NCBI GenBank assembly: GCA_019752635.1
Contig: JAIELX010000046.1
Location: forward strand, 1 to 64,000
Direction of reading: 5' to 3'
DNA: 64,000 nucleotides
Source: Candidatus Obscuribacterales bacterium
GTDB lineage: Bacteria > Cyanobacteriota > Vampirovibrionia > Obscuribacterales > Obscuribacteraceae
Numbering within the stretch: the first letter of the stretch is position 1; each line of letters begins with the position of its first letter. A program made the translations under genes and the position numbers. This document shows, piece by piece, positions 1-9,816 of this stretch. The notes beneath the pieces are model-generated. The model was not told the origin of the DNA and searched no databases. It was given only the letters and a program-made list of their open reading frames with translations.

Positions 1-70
1 CAATTCTATGATCTAGCCTCGTCGGCAAGCGGAAGATTTAAACTGTCGTCAGCGGCAAAAAGGCTTGACG

Positions 71-3000
71 TTATACAAGTGCATCGGAAGCTTTGCCAGA
101 CCACTCACTTTTGCGTTCAATATTCAATGGTGCACCATTGTTGAGCACAATGTAGGCAAGCGCGATTCGAGCTGCTTCACCAATCTGGTCTGTTTTTCGT
201 GCGTCCTCCAATAATTTCCTGAATTGTTCTTCTTCTCGTTGTCGCAGACCGGATAATTTCTCCGGCGCTGACGGCCGTGTGCTCTTCGCCGTGAAGTGAT
301 ACTGATGCAGCAACTCGTAACCATTGTCCTTCCACCAGTTACAGTCATCTGCCGGTCTTAGCAATCGCTTAGCGTTTCTCAAAATATCGACTTTCGCCAG
401 AGCGTAGGCCGTGGATGATTCATATTGTTCTATCGATGGTGGCTCAAGCGTGACCGAGTTCCTAGCAACTTTAGCTTGCGAAACTAGCTGGTCTCTTTCT
501 GCCAATGAAAGCGCAGTTGGACATGAAGTCGATTCCAGAAGGGATTGAATCTCTGCTTGCAGAGAAGCCCCCCCCCGCAGCCGCGCAAGAATCTCGATAG
601 AGAGAATTTGGTCTTCCTTTAGTGCACTGTGATAGAGCGAGTAAGCCGCCGCAAATTTTACTCTTTCATTTTCAAATGCGGAAAACTTGCGATAGAGATC
701 TCTTCTTGGATCATCGGGTACTTCGATTGGAAGCGCTTTTCCTGCAAGAAGAATAGAACCGGCGACCTGCTCGACGGATGGTCCATTTTTTGTGCCGCAG
801 CGTTCGAGCTGAAGGATTAAGCCATCAGCCAGGTCCCTGGCGGTCTTCGTTTTGTCTTGAACCGGTGGCGAATCGCAGGTCTCGCGTTCGGCCCGCCGTA
901 TGAGCCACCTTGTTCCCGATTGCAGCTCTTCCAGTAAGGACGCCGCTTGTTGACGGTTACGTTCACTCTTGTTTGGACTAGAATCTGCGTATGACGGTCC
1001 GTCGATTTGATCATTGGTTTTCATCGTAAAGGTTGACTCAAATCGCCTTCCGTAGCTTCCGTCCGGGCAAATCAAAAGAGAATAATTGTTATCAGTCTGT
1101 CCGTCGAGTTTGCTGATCCATTTGCTCATAGGACCATCGCGGTGTTCCAGCAGTGCACCAAAGTTAGAAGTGTTTTTCAGATACGTTCCGTTGGGAGTTC
1201 TTGTCTCGACGGAATCCCTAGCACAGCAGAAGTAGCCGGTGGATGCGTCAAACGAGAAGACTCCTCTCCATGGATTTTTGAGCGTCTTATCATCGCTTCG
1301 ATACCACTTATTCCTTTCGGACGAGAGTTTCCATGTTTCGGTTTTACCATCCGAGGATGCGTAGGTGTAAGCTACGCATTTATCTTGGATGTATTCGAGG
1401 GACCGACTGCTGCCATCGGGATACGAAACCCGCTCTACGCGCTGATTACGACCGGAGATCGTCGCTCCGCAAGCATCTTTGCATTCGAATCTACCGTCTT
1501 GGAATGTTATCTTTAATCTGCCGGTTTTTGAGTCGAGTTCGATATTTGCCCCTGCATCTCGACCATCGCTTGCTAGCCATTTGTTTTCTCCATCGCGGCG
1601 CCAGGTAATTTTCTCTCGACCTTTCTCAAAGCAAACAAAGTTGAGCTTGCCCAGTTCATCATAGCGGAATGATCTCTTCGCCTGGTCCGGGTAGTTAATG
1701 GCGTGGATTGCCCCGGATGCGGTTCTCTCAATCTTGAACTGGTACGTGGTTTCGCTAATGGCTCTAAGTATCGGTATGGCTTCGGCGCAGGGGAATTGCT
1801 CAAGCTTATGCAGCAAGCTTGATTGATAAAGGCGGGCACTTTCATAGTCGGCGTCTGACGGGTCCTGCGGCATGTTGTGCAAGTGTGAGCGGAGCGCAAG
1901 CAGCAGAGCGACAGATGCGTCACCACTACTTAGGCTGCTGTTTGGGAGCACGTTCAACGTCGAAAGCAAGTGACGCTTTATGTCAATTGGCAATTCGGGT
2001 TGAGTCGCTATACACATGAGCAGAATTTGACTGGCCTGGTTTCTAACTCCCTTATCGTTCGATCTGCAGGCGTCGGACAAACCTCGGACTGCTAATTCGA
2101 GCATGTCTTTCTTGTGTTCTTCTCTGATAGACACCCCGTTGGATATTAGAATCCAACCCAGCGCTTTGAGCTCCTCCTGTCCGTTAGAAGTGCAGGCTCG
2201 GCGGCAGAGTTCAACGACTTGTCGACGCAGTTGATCCTTTGTCTGGCGTTTTGTTTCAACAGCTTGATTGTCTATGTTCTGATTAGTGCTGAGGGCCCAT
2301 CGCAGTCCACCGAGGATGCCAGCGTATTCCGCATCGAATTTTTGTGCGTTTTGCTTATCGACATTTGTCCCAATCAATAGCGGATAGTTTACTTTGAGAA
2401 ACTCCTCAGCACCGTTGAGATTCGTGAGAGCAGAGCCTGTAATACGCGAACACGCTCTTTCAAATCTCGCCTGAAGTTCCGCCGGTGATGCCTCCGTCGG
2501 TCCCACACGTTCCGTGACAGATTGCAGTTTGCGAAGCAGTTCAATATCAGTTTCTTTTCGCATAACCTCTCTTGCGGTTTCCAAAAGAAACGGATCTTGT
2601 AATGCTTTCAGCGCGTCGAATGCCGCATTTCGCACTTTTGGCTGTCTGTCGCTCTTAAGGCTTTCGGTCAATGTCGCTCGGCAGTTTGAGTCTAGCGTTC
2701 CGCAGGCTCCAAACAGTTCTGCCACTGCCACTCTTATCTCGATGCCGCCCCCGGTCCGTCCGGCCCCGGGTGCCAACAGTCCTGCCAATCGGGTCTTGAG
2801 CATAATGCCCCCGCCGGGGTTCGAACTCGTTTTTGCAACTTGAAAGTTCAGAATATCGGGGTTGGCTTTTACCAGTTGAGCAAGCTGCTTCAGCACTTCT
2901 AAGCGAGCAGCAGTTTCGAATTGAGAGTCTTGTAACGACGCTCGGCAAATGAAGTCCGTCATTCGCTCAACCAACTCAACTTGCTGCGCTGGCGCCAGAG

Positions 3001-6000
3001 ATGGAAAGCGACTTGTCACATTCCGGACCGCTTCTGAACACAAGGCAGCGTCGTTGGGATTGCAGCTTAATATAAGAAGTTTCGTCAACTTCTCAGACCG
3101 ATTCTCCATTTTGGGAAGGAGTTCCGCCGCATCCGGCATCTGGGAAATGAGCAAGGCATTTCGGAGCTGACGAACTGTAACTGCGCGATTCGAACCGGCA
3201 GGACCACCGGAAGAGTTATCCAGTCCAACGGTCTCCAACGTCTTCTTAGCCTCTGTAGCCAAATCTTCCAGGCTTTTGGGCTTACTTGTTAACTCTACGA
3301 GTTCCAGGTTTCGAGCCACCGGGTTCAGATTGGATAGTGCCAGTAAGAGTCTTACCGACAGCGCTCGCACCTCAGGAGCGGAATGGTCTGCCAACGAACG
3401 CAGCGATTTCTCTATCGCCGCCTTATCTCTTCCCGTTAGGTCGCCGTTCCCTTTTAAAGCTGCTTCCGGTGAAAGCTTGGCGGAGCTTTCCTGCCAGAGA
3501 GAACCTGCAGTGTGGACTAGCCCCGGTGTATTGCCTCCGAGAATCGCGCGGCGGATCTCATCTACCGATGAGTTTTTGTCGTTCAAAATCGTAAGAAAAA
3601 GAGCATTCCAGTCATTGCGCGTCGACGTCCCGCCCATGGCCGAATATCCGTATTGGTTGAGCAAACCCGCCGCTTCCAGCCTCATTCCAGGCGGGAGCAA
3701 TGTGATCTTTCGCTGCAAGTAGTCTAACGCACCGGCCGCGGTGATTGTATCCGATTCCTTCCCTTGCCCAAGGCGGGCCGGGAGCATGCCCGACTTAGCA
3801 TCAAGGTTGACCAAAATCAGTGCCATATGCAGATAGCACTTGGCTGTATCGTCCGTTGTGTCGTGGATAGCGCGCGTGAGAATCCGTGCCTGTTGCTGCA
3901 AATGCATTGCTGCCGTCGCTTTCTCTTGCTCGCCTTTTGCCAAAACTGAGTTGTTCACGCACTGTCTGGTGGATTCCAGCAAGTGTGAGATGGCGCCCTT
4001 GTCGTTGTTGTTTTTGCAGAGGGACTCAAGAGATAGCAGAGTAGATTTTGTGCGCGTCTCCGCCAGGCACTGTTCAATTTCCGCTCCGGTGATTGTGCGA
4101 GGCTTCCCGTCCGCTGTCTGAATACGAACGATTTCTTCAGGGAGTCGTCCTTCTTTTTCAAACAGGCGCTGCAGCGCCTGTGCCGCAGCTACCTTTCTAT
4201 CGCCATTAGCGGCGAACAACGTAGCCCACAACTTCCCGTCGCCTTGACTTTGTGCCGGGGGAGCATTTCTCAGTCGCTCGGCCTTGGCCAGAAAAGCGTC
4301 ACCCAAGATTGCTTCCGGTCCATTAAAGTGACGATTCCTCAAGGGGCTTTCCGCTCGCAGATATTTGACCACGTCAACGCCCTTGAGGCTGACGGGCAAC
4401 TCCTGCGAATGGTCGATGCGAACTTGCGCAAGGACTCCGGGAAGCTGGCCCGAACCATCTCGACACAGCATTAGCAACGACAACGCTGCTGCAGTCTTTT
4501 CCACCCCGCTGGCGGTAAGATAAACGACGGAGCGCTCTGTTACAAAATTCGAAACGTCCACTCCTTGCTCTTTTGCGCTGACGATGCGCGCCGTTTCCTG
4601 CAAACGCTTCCTCAACACTTCTTGGTCTTCCGGTTTGGCGGCTTTGATAAAGTCGTCTTTCACTTCCTCCATTAACCGCTTCAATAACTGAGACTTGCTT
4701 CCCGAGACCGCGAAAGCGCTTCTTAGCGAAGTATCAACAAGAGCGTCGGAGTCATAACCGTAGTATTTGGCAATAATCGATGGCGCTTGCCGAGCGATTA
4801 TGTCGTGGACAAAGTAAGCATTGCAGAGCCACATGGTTTTGCTATTCAAAGTCGTTGCAAGGTTTTCCCAACGGGTCAGTTTTTCTGCCACCTCGGTCGT
4901 TGTTTCTGCGGCTTTGCCAGCTTTGGCAACGAACCGCCCGGCTAAACTGCGCGAAGCGGAGATGACGTCGGTCACGACAGTGCTGGCAAAGATATCGAGC
5001 ATCATCGCATAGCCGCGATACTCCAGAAATGTGTGACCAGTCGGTCCCAGATTTTCGATAGATTGGTGTGCCAAACCGGTCACTCCAAGTCCAATGCCAA
5101 AGACTGAATGCAGGTTCCGTATCGGCGCCATCTTCCAGGAATGCAAGAATGCTTCTCCCGTTCCAATGGCCGTGTTGGCAACTAGCTGTCTTGCGGCGAT
5201 TAGTTTGCCTGCTTGTCTGGTGGCTACTTTAAGTGCAATGCCTCCGGAGACAATCATTCCGACATCCATGGCAGCTACCGCACTATTGCCGGCGGCATAC
5301 CATCGCCAGCACTCATTTGCAAAGTTCGGCAACTTTCTTGCTTGAACAAGATGCACGGCTCCGTCCAGGAATACCGGTACCCAGTCTTCCGGACTGTACA
5401 AGCGAAAATTCGAGGACAACGGCAAGCTAACGCCACCGAGCGTAATGCTATCGGTAGCGGTTACTTCTACAAAGTCCGCAGAACTGGCCTTCTTGCCGTT
5501 TATAAAGATACTGAATTGATCGTTTGCCCTTAGAAAGACTCGTCCGTCTTTAGTGACTTTGACTGTGCCTTGTTCGTCGTTGGAATTGGCGTTCGCACCG
5601 AGTATTTCACCTTTGCTTCCAAGTGAATACTCCTTGTCGAATTCTTTGACGCCGCTTGCCAGTTCGGACAGTGGTGGCAGGCTGATGCCGCCAATGGTGA
5701 CAGGCTCATTTACGGGATCTACTATTTCAATTGCTTCCGTACCAACCTTCTTGCCTTTGACAAACGTGTTCGTGTCTTTGCTGGAGCGGATGAAGACTCG
5801 CCCGTCTTCTTTAGCAATTATCGCGCAGTGGTTTTCTGCAATACCGGTACCCTCGATCTTTATTGAGCCCTTTGATCCTACAGAGATGGGGCGACCGTAT
5901 TCCGTTTCTTTTACTCGATATTCGCCGACCTTGATGGTTCCCGTTGAGTCCTCTGGACCAATTTTGCTGACATTTAACTGTTTGAGGTAGGAAAATGTAC

Positions 6001-7345
6001 CGGCGTACATTTTTTGGTCGCTGGTGACTACCTTAATCAAAGGTTTGTCGCCAATGGTGACTTCGCGAGCTTCGAATCTTTTTCTGATGAAGTTGTAATC
6101 CTTTGCTTCGTCATCAACAGGCACGTCCATGAACGTCAGGACTCGCTCTTGACTTACCTTCGCTTCAAAAAGTTCTTTCACAACCTTATCGACTTCCGGT
6201 GCGTTTTTTTCCAGCCACTCCTGAAGTCTTCTAATTTTCGCAATGTTTTCCGGTGTTCGCTCAAGATCTGATGGCAGGCTTAGCTCAACGTCCGTGACTT
6301 CCCCTGTTTTGAGATCTCGAATAACCTTGCCGGGAAAGTTTGCTCCCTTGATTGCATCGTCGGGAAAAAGCCCGCCGGCATAGCTTAAAGTCCAAGCACG
6401 CAAGCTTGAAGAGTCCTTCTGCCTGGTCAGTTCATGAAACCTTGCGATGTTTTCTGCGTAGCGCCGAACATTGGTGACTGTATCAAGCCATTCCCCTCTG
6501 GCCGCCTCGAAGTCGGCAAGCTCTTTCGCGCTCATGGTTGGTTTTGAAAGCCACCGCTCCAACTGGCCTGTTGCATTGTATCTTCGCACTAGCTCATCGG
6601 TGTTTAAAGCCTGCCACCGGAGCTGCGCTTCGCGTACGGCGCCCCTGGCGTCTGCGACCCAATTGTGCGCATTTGCTAAGTCTTCCAGGGTTCGAGCATC
6701 TGGAGCGCGATCAAATTCTACGGTACCAATGCGGCACTTAGCTAGGTTTTTACGTAGTTCGGCCATGGCAACAGCAGCATTCATCCCTGGCGTTGAAATC
6801 GGGAAAGGCGCACCAGGCGGTAGGTTTTTGTTCCAGGATTCAAGTTCTGTTGCGACAGTTTCCGCCCTGGTTTTTAGGAAGGTTGCCACGGCATTAAATA
6901 ATGTCCTGGTTGATGGTCCAAATTTGCATGACGCAAGTTCGCTGTTCGCGCCATCAACGCGGTCAAATCCGATTTTCTCCAAATGCGCGTGTAACTCCGG
7001 CGTAGTTCTCAATATCTCCAACAGTAGTTTGGATAGCGCCGCAGCGTGATCGGGGGAGATGCTCACCGTCGCGGACTCTCTCTGTTCCGCCATGTCGGCA
7101 ATTGCCGGTTGCCGCTCGGTTGCGTCGGGTAATCCGTCCGGCTCCTGCAACGCGGCAACTGTGCTTGCTTGTTGCTCATCAAGTTCCATCGGAGGAAGGA
7201 AAGTGCGGCTAACTGTGTTTGCATTTGTAGTGACGGTCCTAAAGAAGGGCGGATCAGTACTTATCGCTTGGCTTTCGGCAATCTCTGCCTCCAAAACCTT
7301 CGCCGCTGCCAATTCATCTTGTAATTCGCCATTGAATGCATGCAT
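71..7345 (-). CDS. Giant multidomain protein with two FHA-like segments, HEAT-like repeats and Rhs-like C-terminal third
   Basis: About 2424 residues, function not recognised. No signal peptide. I prefer the ATG at 7345 over the one at 7369 because GAGGAAG lies about nine bases before it and nothing comparable precedes 7369. Roughly residues 470-680 hold two FHA-like units, each with a V/L-G-S-K-G strand, a D/E-G-R-V-F-[IL]-R strand and a [FI]-[VI]-x-G-K-K strand. Around residues 690-830 are alanine/glycine-rich hydrophobic stretches that could contact membrane. The middle (about 900-1800) is alpha-helical and HEAT-like by eye. Around 1850-2050 are Rhs/YD-like strands (F-R-Y-D-E-L-G-K, Y-P-D-G-S-S-R). 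The tail reads A-R-I-A-L-A-Y-I-V, faintly like the shared tail of the three upstream genes. It is last in the minus-strand cluster, 76 bases after its neighbour. A nine-base G tract lies in the coding strand near the 3' end. ORF certain, domain calls moderate. Confidence 0.75.
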   Translation of the reverse strand: MHAFNGELQDELAAAKVLEAEIAESQAISTDPPFFRTVTTNANTVSRTFLPPMELDEQQASTVAALQEPDGLPDATERQPAIADMAEQRESATVSISPDHAAALSKLLLEILRTTPELHAHLEKIGFDRVDGANSELASCKFGPSTRTLFNAVATFLKTRAETVATELESWNKNLPPGAPFPISTPGMNAAVAMAELRKNLAKCRIGTVEFDRAPDARTLEDLANAHNWVADARGAVREAQLRWQALNTDELVRRYNATGQLERWLSKPTMSAKELADFEAARGEWLDTVTNVRRYAENIARFHELTRQKDSSSLRAWTLSYAGGLFPDDAIKGANFPGKVIRDLKTGEVTDVELSLPSDLERTPENIAKIRRLQEWLEKNAPEVDKVVKELFEAKVSQERVLTFMDVPVDDEAKDYNFIRKRFEAREVTIGDKPLIKVVTSDQKMYAGTFSYLKQLNVSKIGPEDSTGTIKVGEYRVKETEYGRPISVGSKGSIKIEGTGIAENHCAIIAKEDGRVFIRSSKDTNTFVKGKKVGTEAIEIVDPVNEPVTIGGISLPPLSELASGVKEFDKEYSLGSKGEILGANANSNDEQGTVKVTKDGRVFLRANDQFSIFINGKKASSADFVEVTATDSITLGGVSLPLSSNFRLYSPEDWVPVFLDGAVHLVQARKLPNFANECWRWYAAGNSAVAAMDVGMIVSGGIALKVATRQAGKLIAARQLVANTAIGTGEAFLHSWKMAPIRNLHSVFGIGLGVTGLAHQSIENLGPTGHTFLEYRGYAMMLDIFASTVVTDVISASRSLAGRFVAKAGKAAETTTEVAEKLTRWENLATTLNSKTMWLCNAYFVHDIIARQAPSIIAKYYGYDSDALVDTSLRSAFAVSGSKSQLLKRLMEEVKDDFIKAAKPEDQEVLRKRLQETARIVSAKEQGVDVSNFVTERSVVYLTASGVEKTAAALSLLMLCRDGSGQLPGVLAQVRIDHSQELPVSLKGVDVVKYLRAESPLRNRHFNGPEAILGDAFLAKAERLRNAPPAQSQGDGKLWATLFAANGDRKVAAAQALQRLFEKEGRLPEEIVRIQTADGKPRTITGAEIEQCLAETRTKSTLLSLESLCKNNNDKGAISHLLESTRQCVNNSVLAKGEQEKATAAMHLQQQARILTRAIHDTTDDTAKCYLHMALILVNLDAKSGMLPARLGQGKESDTITAAGALDYLQRKITLLPPGMRLEAAGLLNQYGYSAMGGTSTRNDWNALFLTILNDKNSSVDEIRRAILGGNTPGLVHTAGSLWQESSAKLSPEAALKGNGDLTGRDKAAIEKSLRSLADHSAPEVRALSVRLLLALSNLNPVARNLELVELTSKPKSLEDLATEAKKTLETVGLDNSSGGPAGSNRAVTVRQLRNALLISQMPDAAELLPKMENRSEKLTKLLILSCNPNDAALCSEAVRNVTSRFPSLAPAQQVELVERMTDFICRASLQDSQFETAARLEVLKQLAQLVKANPDILNFQVAKTSSNPGGGIMLKTRLAGLLAPGAGRTGGGIEIRVAVAELFGACGTLDSNCRATLTESLKSDRQPKVRNAAFDALKALQDPFLLETAREVMRKETDIELLRKLQSVTERVGPTEASPAELQARFERACSRITGSALTNLNGAEEFLKVNYPLLIGTNVDKQNAQKFDAEYAGILGGLRWALSTNQNIDNQAVETKRQTKDQLRRQVVELCRRACTSNGQEELKALGWILISNGVSIREEHKKDMLELAVRGLSDACRSNDKGVRNQASQILLMCIATQPELPIDIKRHLLSTLNVLPNSSLSSGDASVALLLALRSHLHNMPQDPSDADYESARLYQSSLLHKLEQFPCAEAIPILRAISETTYQFKIERTASGAIHAINYPDQAKRSFRYDELGKLNFVCFEKGREKITWRRDGENKWLASDGRDAGANIELDSKTGRLKITFQDGRFECKDACGATISGRNQRVERVSYPDGSSRSLEYIQDKCVAYTYASSDGKTETWKLSSERNKWYRSDDKTLKNPWRGVFSFDASTGYFCCARDSVETRTPNGTYLKNTSNFGALLEHRDGPMSKWISKLDGQTDNNYSLLICPDGSYGRRFESTFTMKTNDQIDGPSYADSSPNKSERNRQQAASLLEELQSGTRWLIRRAERETCDSPPVQDKTKTARDLADGLILQLERCGTKNGPSVEQVAGSILLAGKALPIEVPDDPRRDLYRKFSAFENERVKFAAAYSLYHSALKEDQILSIEILARLRGGASLQAEIQSLLESTSCPTALSLAERDQLVSQAKVARNSVTLEPPSIEQYESSTAYALAKVDILRNAKRLLRPADDCNWWKDNGYELLHQYHFTAKSTRPSAPEKLSGLRQREEEQFRKLLEDARKTDQIGEAARIALAYIVLNNGAPLNIERKSEWSGKASDALV
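563..580 (-). repeat. Homopolymer G9 tract inside the giant gene
   Basis: A run of nine C on the plus strand (nine G in the coding strand) encodes part of an Arg-Gly-Gly-Ala stretch near the C-terminus of the FHA-like giant protein. Runs of this length are prone to slippage. A one-base change would alter only the last two hundred residues or so. Phase variation is only a possibility. Interval is approximate. Confidence 0.5.
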
Positions 7346-7421
7346 AAGCTGTCTTCCTCGCCAACTCATACATAAAAAACTACCATCGTAAATCAGGCAT
7401 AAATTTCACCGGCAAGCCAGC

Positions 7422-9761
7422 TCACTGTTTCTTTCGATTCAAGCTTTCTGCAATCAAAAAGTTTGCCAGTATCGCATAAGCCGCCACTCTCCCATGGGCT
7501 GGTTCGAGGAGACTTGTTCGCCTGGAAATCGTGTGCTTACCCGCGGTCGCATTTCTGCAAGCGAGATGAAATTCCAGGACCGACCTCATTTCCGCGGCTG
7601 CGGCTCGATCCCCGGTACGAAGTTTGACGGCGAGTCCTTTTAATGTTTCTATTTCGGACCTCAGCCTCCTGGTTGTCGCTTCATCGGACTGTATCGACTG
7701 GAGTTCTTGCTGCTTCGCTTTTATGACTGTCTGCACTAATCGAGCAGCCGACCCGGTCTCAGGTCCGAACACCGCGGCATCGCTCGGGCGTTCGGAATTT
7801 AGAGATAAGCGCACGATTTCGGGCATGGACTCTTTCTGTCGTGCCGTTCCTCCTCTATCAGACCGGTCATGGTCTTGAGCGGACGCAGCAATAGTTTTTT
7901 TCAGCTCTGTAAGGGAATCTCTAAGACTTGCGTGTAACTCAGTTGGTACTTCCAATTTCGAGATCGCTGAGTCAAGCTCTCCGACAAAGAGATCCAATTC
8001 CGAAGGGCTCAATCTTTCGAAACGCCCTAGAGCTTTTCGAATACATCCAAACAAGATTTCGCGATAAAGAAAACTTGCCGATTCGGATTTCAACGCGGTC
8101 AACAGTTTTGTACTTTCTAAAAGGACCTGTTCTACTCCTGAGCAGTTCTCCAGAGACCGTAAAACACTCGTGAGTGGTTCAAGCTCTGCACACCAGAGCT
8201 TTTCACGTTGTCTGATCAATCGAACCAGTGCTTCTTGGGTTAGAGGTATCAAGGGATTAATTCTTTCCACTTCCCTGGAGCGCCTTTCAACTGACTCAAC
8301 GAGCAGGCTCAACTCGTCAATTATCAGTAACCTGTGCGCGCGAGAGGGCGCCTGTTCCAATAGTGTCTCCAATAGCAGGGCGGCTTTCGGACCTGTTGCC
8401 GAGACTGATTCTGTGAGCCTTTCCGCAAGCAAGGACTGATAGTCGAACGCTCCACCTGCTACCTTGCGATTAAGATGGCTTTCCAGCCCTTTAAACACGC
8501 TGCTTGCTGTTGCTATTAGAACGGTGAGATTTTCTCCGTAAGAAACGCGGGGATTGTCACCGGCTAATATTTGTAGCACCAGCGCTTTGCACCGTCGCGC
8601 TTGCGTGGCGAAGTCACCTTGCATGCGATGCTCAAGCTGATCGAGCGGAATTGAGTACTCGTTAGCCAGATATTCGCGAACTACTGCGTCTACTATTGAT
8701 GGCTTCAGTCTCTCCAGTTCCGCTTCTACGATTTGTGTTCGCTGCGAAATCGATGCCGGTACATCAGACGATTTCAGCTCCTTCAATATGCCCCCGTTGG
8801 CGCTGATGACCCGTTCACTAACCCGAGCGCTCAGATACCGCGGTTCAAAAACGTTGTCCAGCAAGTGCTGCCATAACTCTGGAAACTGTTCTATTATCTC
8901 CCATCTTAACTTGTCTGTTGGGTGTATCGCCGCGAGTTGCTTTGCTCCGCGCTCCAAATCAAGTGGTGCGCCTTTCTCCTTTAGGTGCATGTAAACGCCG
9001 AACATTTCGGCAACCAGTTCTGATGTAGACATGTAATAGAGAGCGAACTCTTCCCTGGTAACTGGTGCTTTGTCATAACCATCCTTGGTGGTTGCTTTCA
9101 CAACAAACTCTTCATCCGTTATTCCAGATTTTTGTAGGCGGTGAAGTCCTTCCGTGCGCTTTTCTCGCAGACTTGCTCTCAGCGAAGTATTCTCATCTAA
9201 GGAAAACTCGATAAAATGTCCACTTTCGTGCCACAGAATCGATTTTGCTTGCTCATGATTGGTAGATGTTTGGATTCGTATACTTCTGGCATTGCGTCCC
9301 GCGGCTCCACCGTATCCGCTACTGATGAGCAATTCACGCGGTGGAAGATCAATGCCGGTGGAGATTTGACTCAGAAACTGCAGTAGCATGTCTTGTTTGA
9401 TTGGCACTTCGAGTTTTATGATCACTAAGTGTTCGCGCCCGGCATGTTCAACCCTGTAAGCAACAGTTCCCGCGCCAACGACACCCTCTTGTACGCGAGG
9501 GGGGCTGGTAACATTGTCGATTTCAATCTGCTGAATCTTTCCAGTACTAGTCCCTTGTCCGTTACCATCTTGTATCGCAATTTTTGGTAGTAAGGTCTCG
9601 GGTACCGATTGCTTGCCGTTTCTTTCACCCGGTGCGCTTTCTTGATCGCCTTCGTCGCCCAGCCGGTGCGAGCAGTCTTCAAGTGCGGGGTCTATTTCGA
9701 AACTTTCAATTGTAGAGAAATCACTGCTCATAGATCTACTCGTTGCTTCTTGTGAAAGCAT
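7422..9761 (-). CDS. Large HExxH zinc-metallopeptidase-like protein with shared C-terminal tail
   Basis: 779 residues, no signal peptide. The sequence W-H-E-S-G-H-F-I-E-F puts zinc-ligand histidines at 178 and 182 with catalytic Glu179. A downstream S-E-L-V-A-E-M-F segment (Glu248 or Glu252) could supply the third ligand as in gluzincin or anthrax-lethal-factor-like (ATLF) peptidases; this family link is inference from the motif pattern. Residues about 300-650 are helical and unrecognised. The last 110 residues resemble the C-termini of the 1685-aa and 552-aa neighbours: a helical segment ending in G-R-V-A-A-Y-A-I-L-A-N-F-L. It is third in the minus-strand cluster, 55 bases after the 1685-aa gene. 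A plausible role is a proteolytic effector or processing enzyme acting with its neighbours. Catalytic motif clear, substrate unknown. Confidence 0.75.
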   Translation of the reverse strand: MLSQEATSRSMSSDFSTIESFEIDPALEDCSHRLGDEGDQESAPGERNGKQSVPETLLPKIAIQDGNGQGTSTGKIQQIEIDNVTSPPRVQEGVVGAGTVAYRVEHAGREHLVIIKLEVPIKQDMLLQFLSQISTGIDLPPRELLISSGYGGAAGRNARSIRIQTSTNHEQAKSILWHESGHFIEFSLDENTSLRASLREKRTEGLHRLQKSGITDEEFVVKATTKDGYDKAPVTREEFALYYMSTSELVAEMFGVYMHLKEKGAPLDLERGAKQLAAIHPTDKLRWEIIEQFPELWQHLLDNVFEPRYLSARVSERVISANGGILKELKSSDVPASISQRTQIVEAELERLKPSIVDAVVREYLANEYSIPLDQLEHRMQGDFATQARRCKALVLQILAGDNPRVSYGENLTVLIATASSVFKGLESHLNRKVAGGAFDYQSLLAERLTESVSATGPKAALLLETLLEQAPSRAHRLLIIDELSLLVESVERRSREVERINPLIPLTQEALVRLIRQREKLWCAELEPLTSVLRSLENCSGVEQVLLESTKLLTALKSESASFLYREILFGCIRKALGRFERLSPSELDLFVGELDSAISKLEVPTELHASLRDSLTELKKTIAASAQDHDRSDRGGTARQKESMPEIVRLSLNSERPSDAAVFGPETGSAARLVQTVIKAKQQELQSIQSDEATTRRLRSEIETLKGLAVKLRTGDRAAAAEMRSVLEFHLACRNATAGKHTISRRTSLLEPAHGRVAAYAILANFLIAESLNRKKQ

Positions 9762-9816
9762 GGCGCCTGTACTAGGTTTACTGCGTTAGTTTGCAACGCC
9801 GAATTGTTCTTTCGGA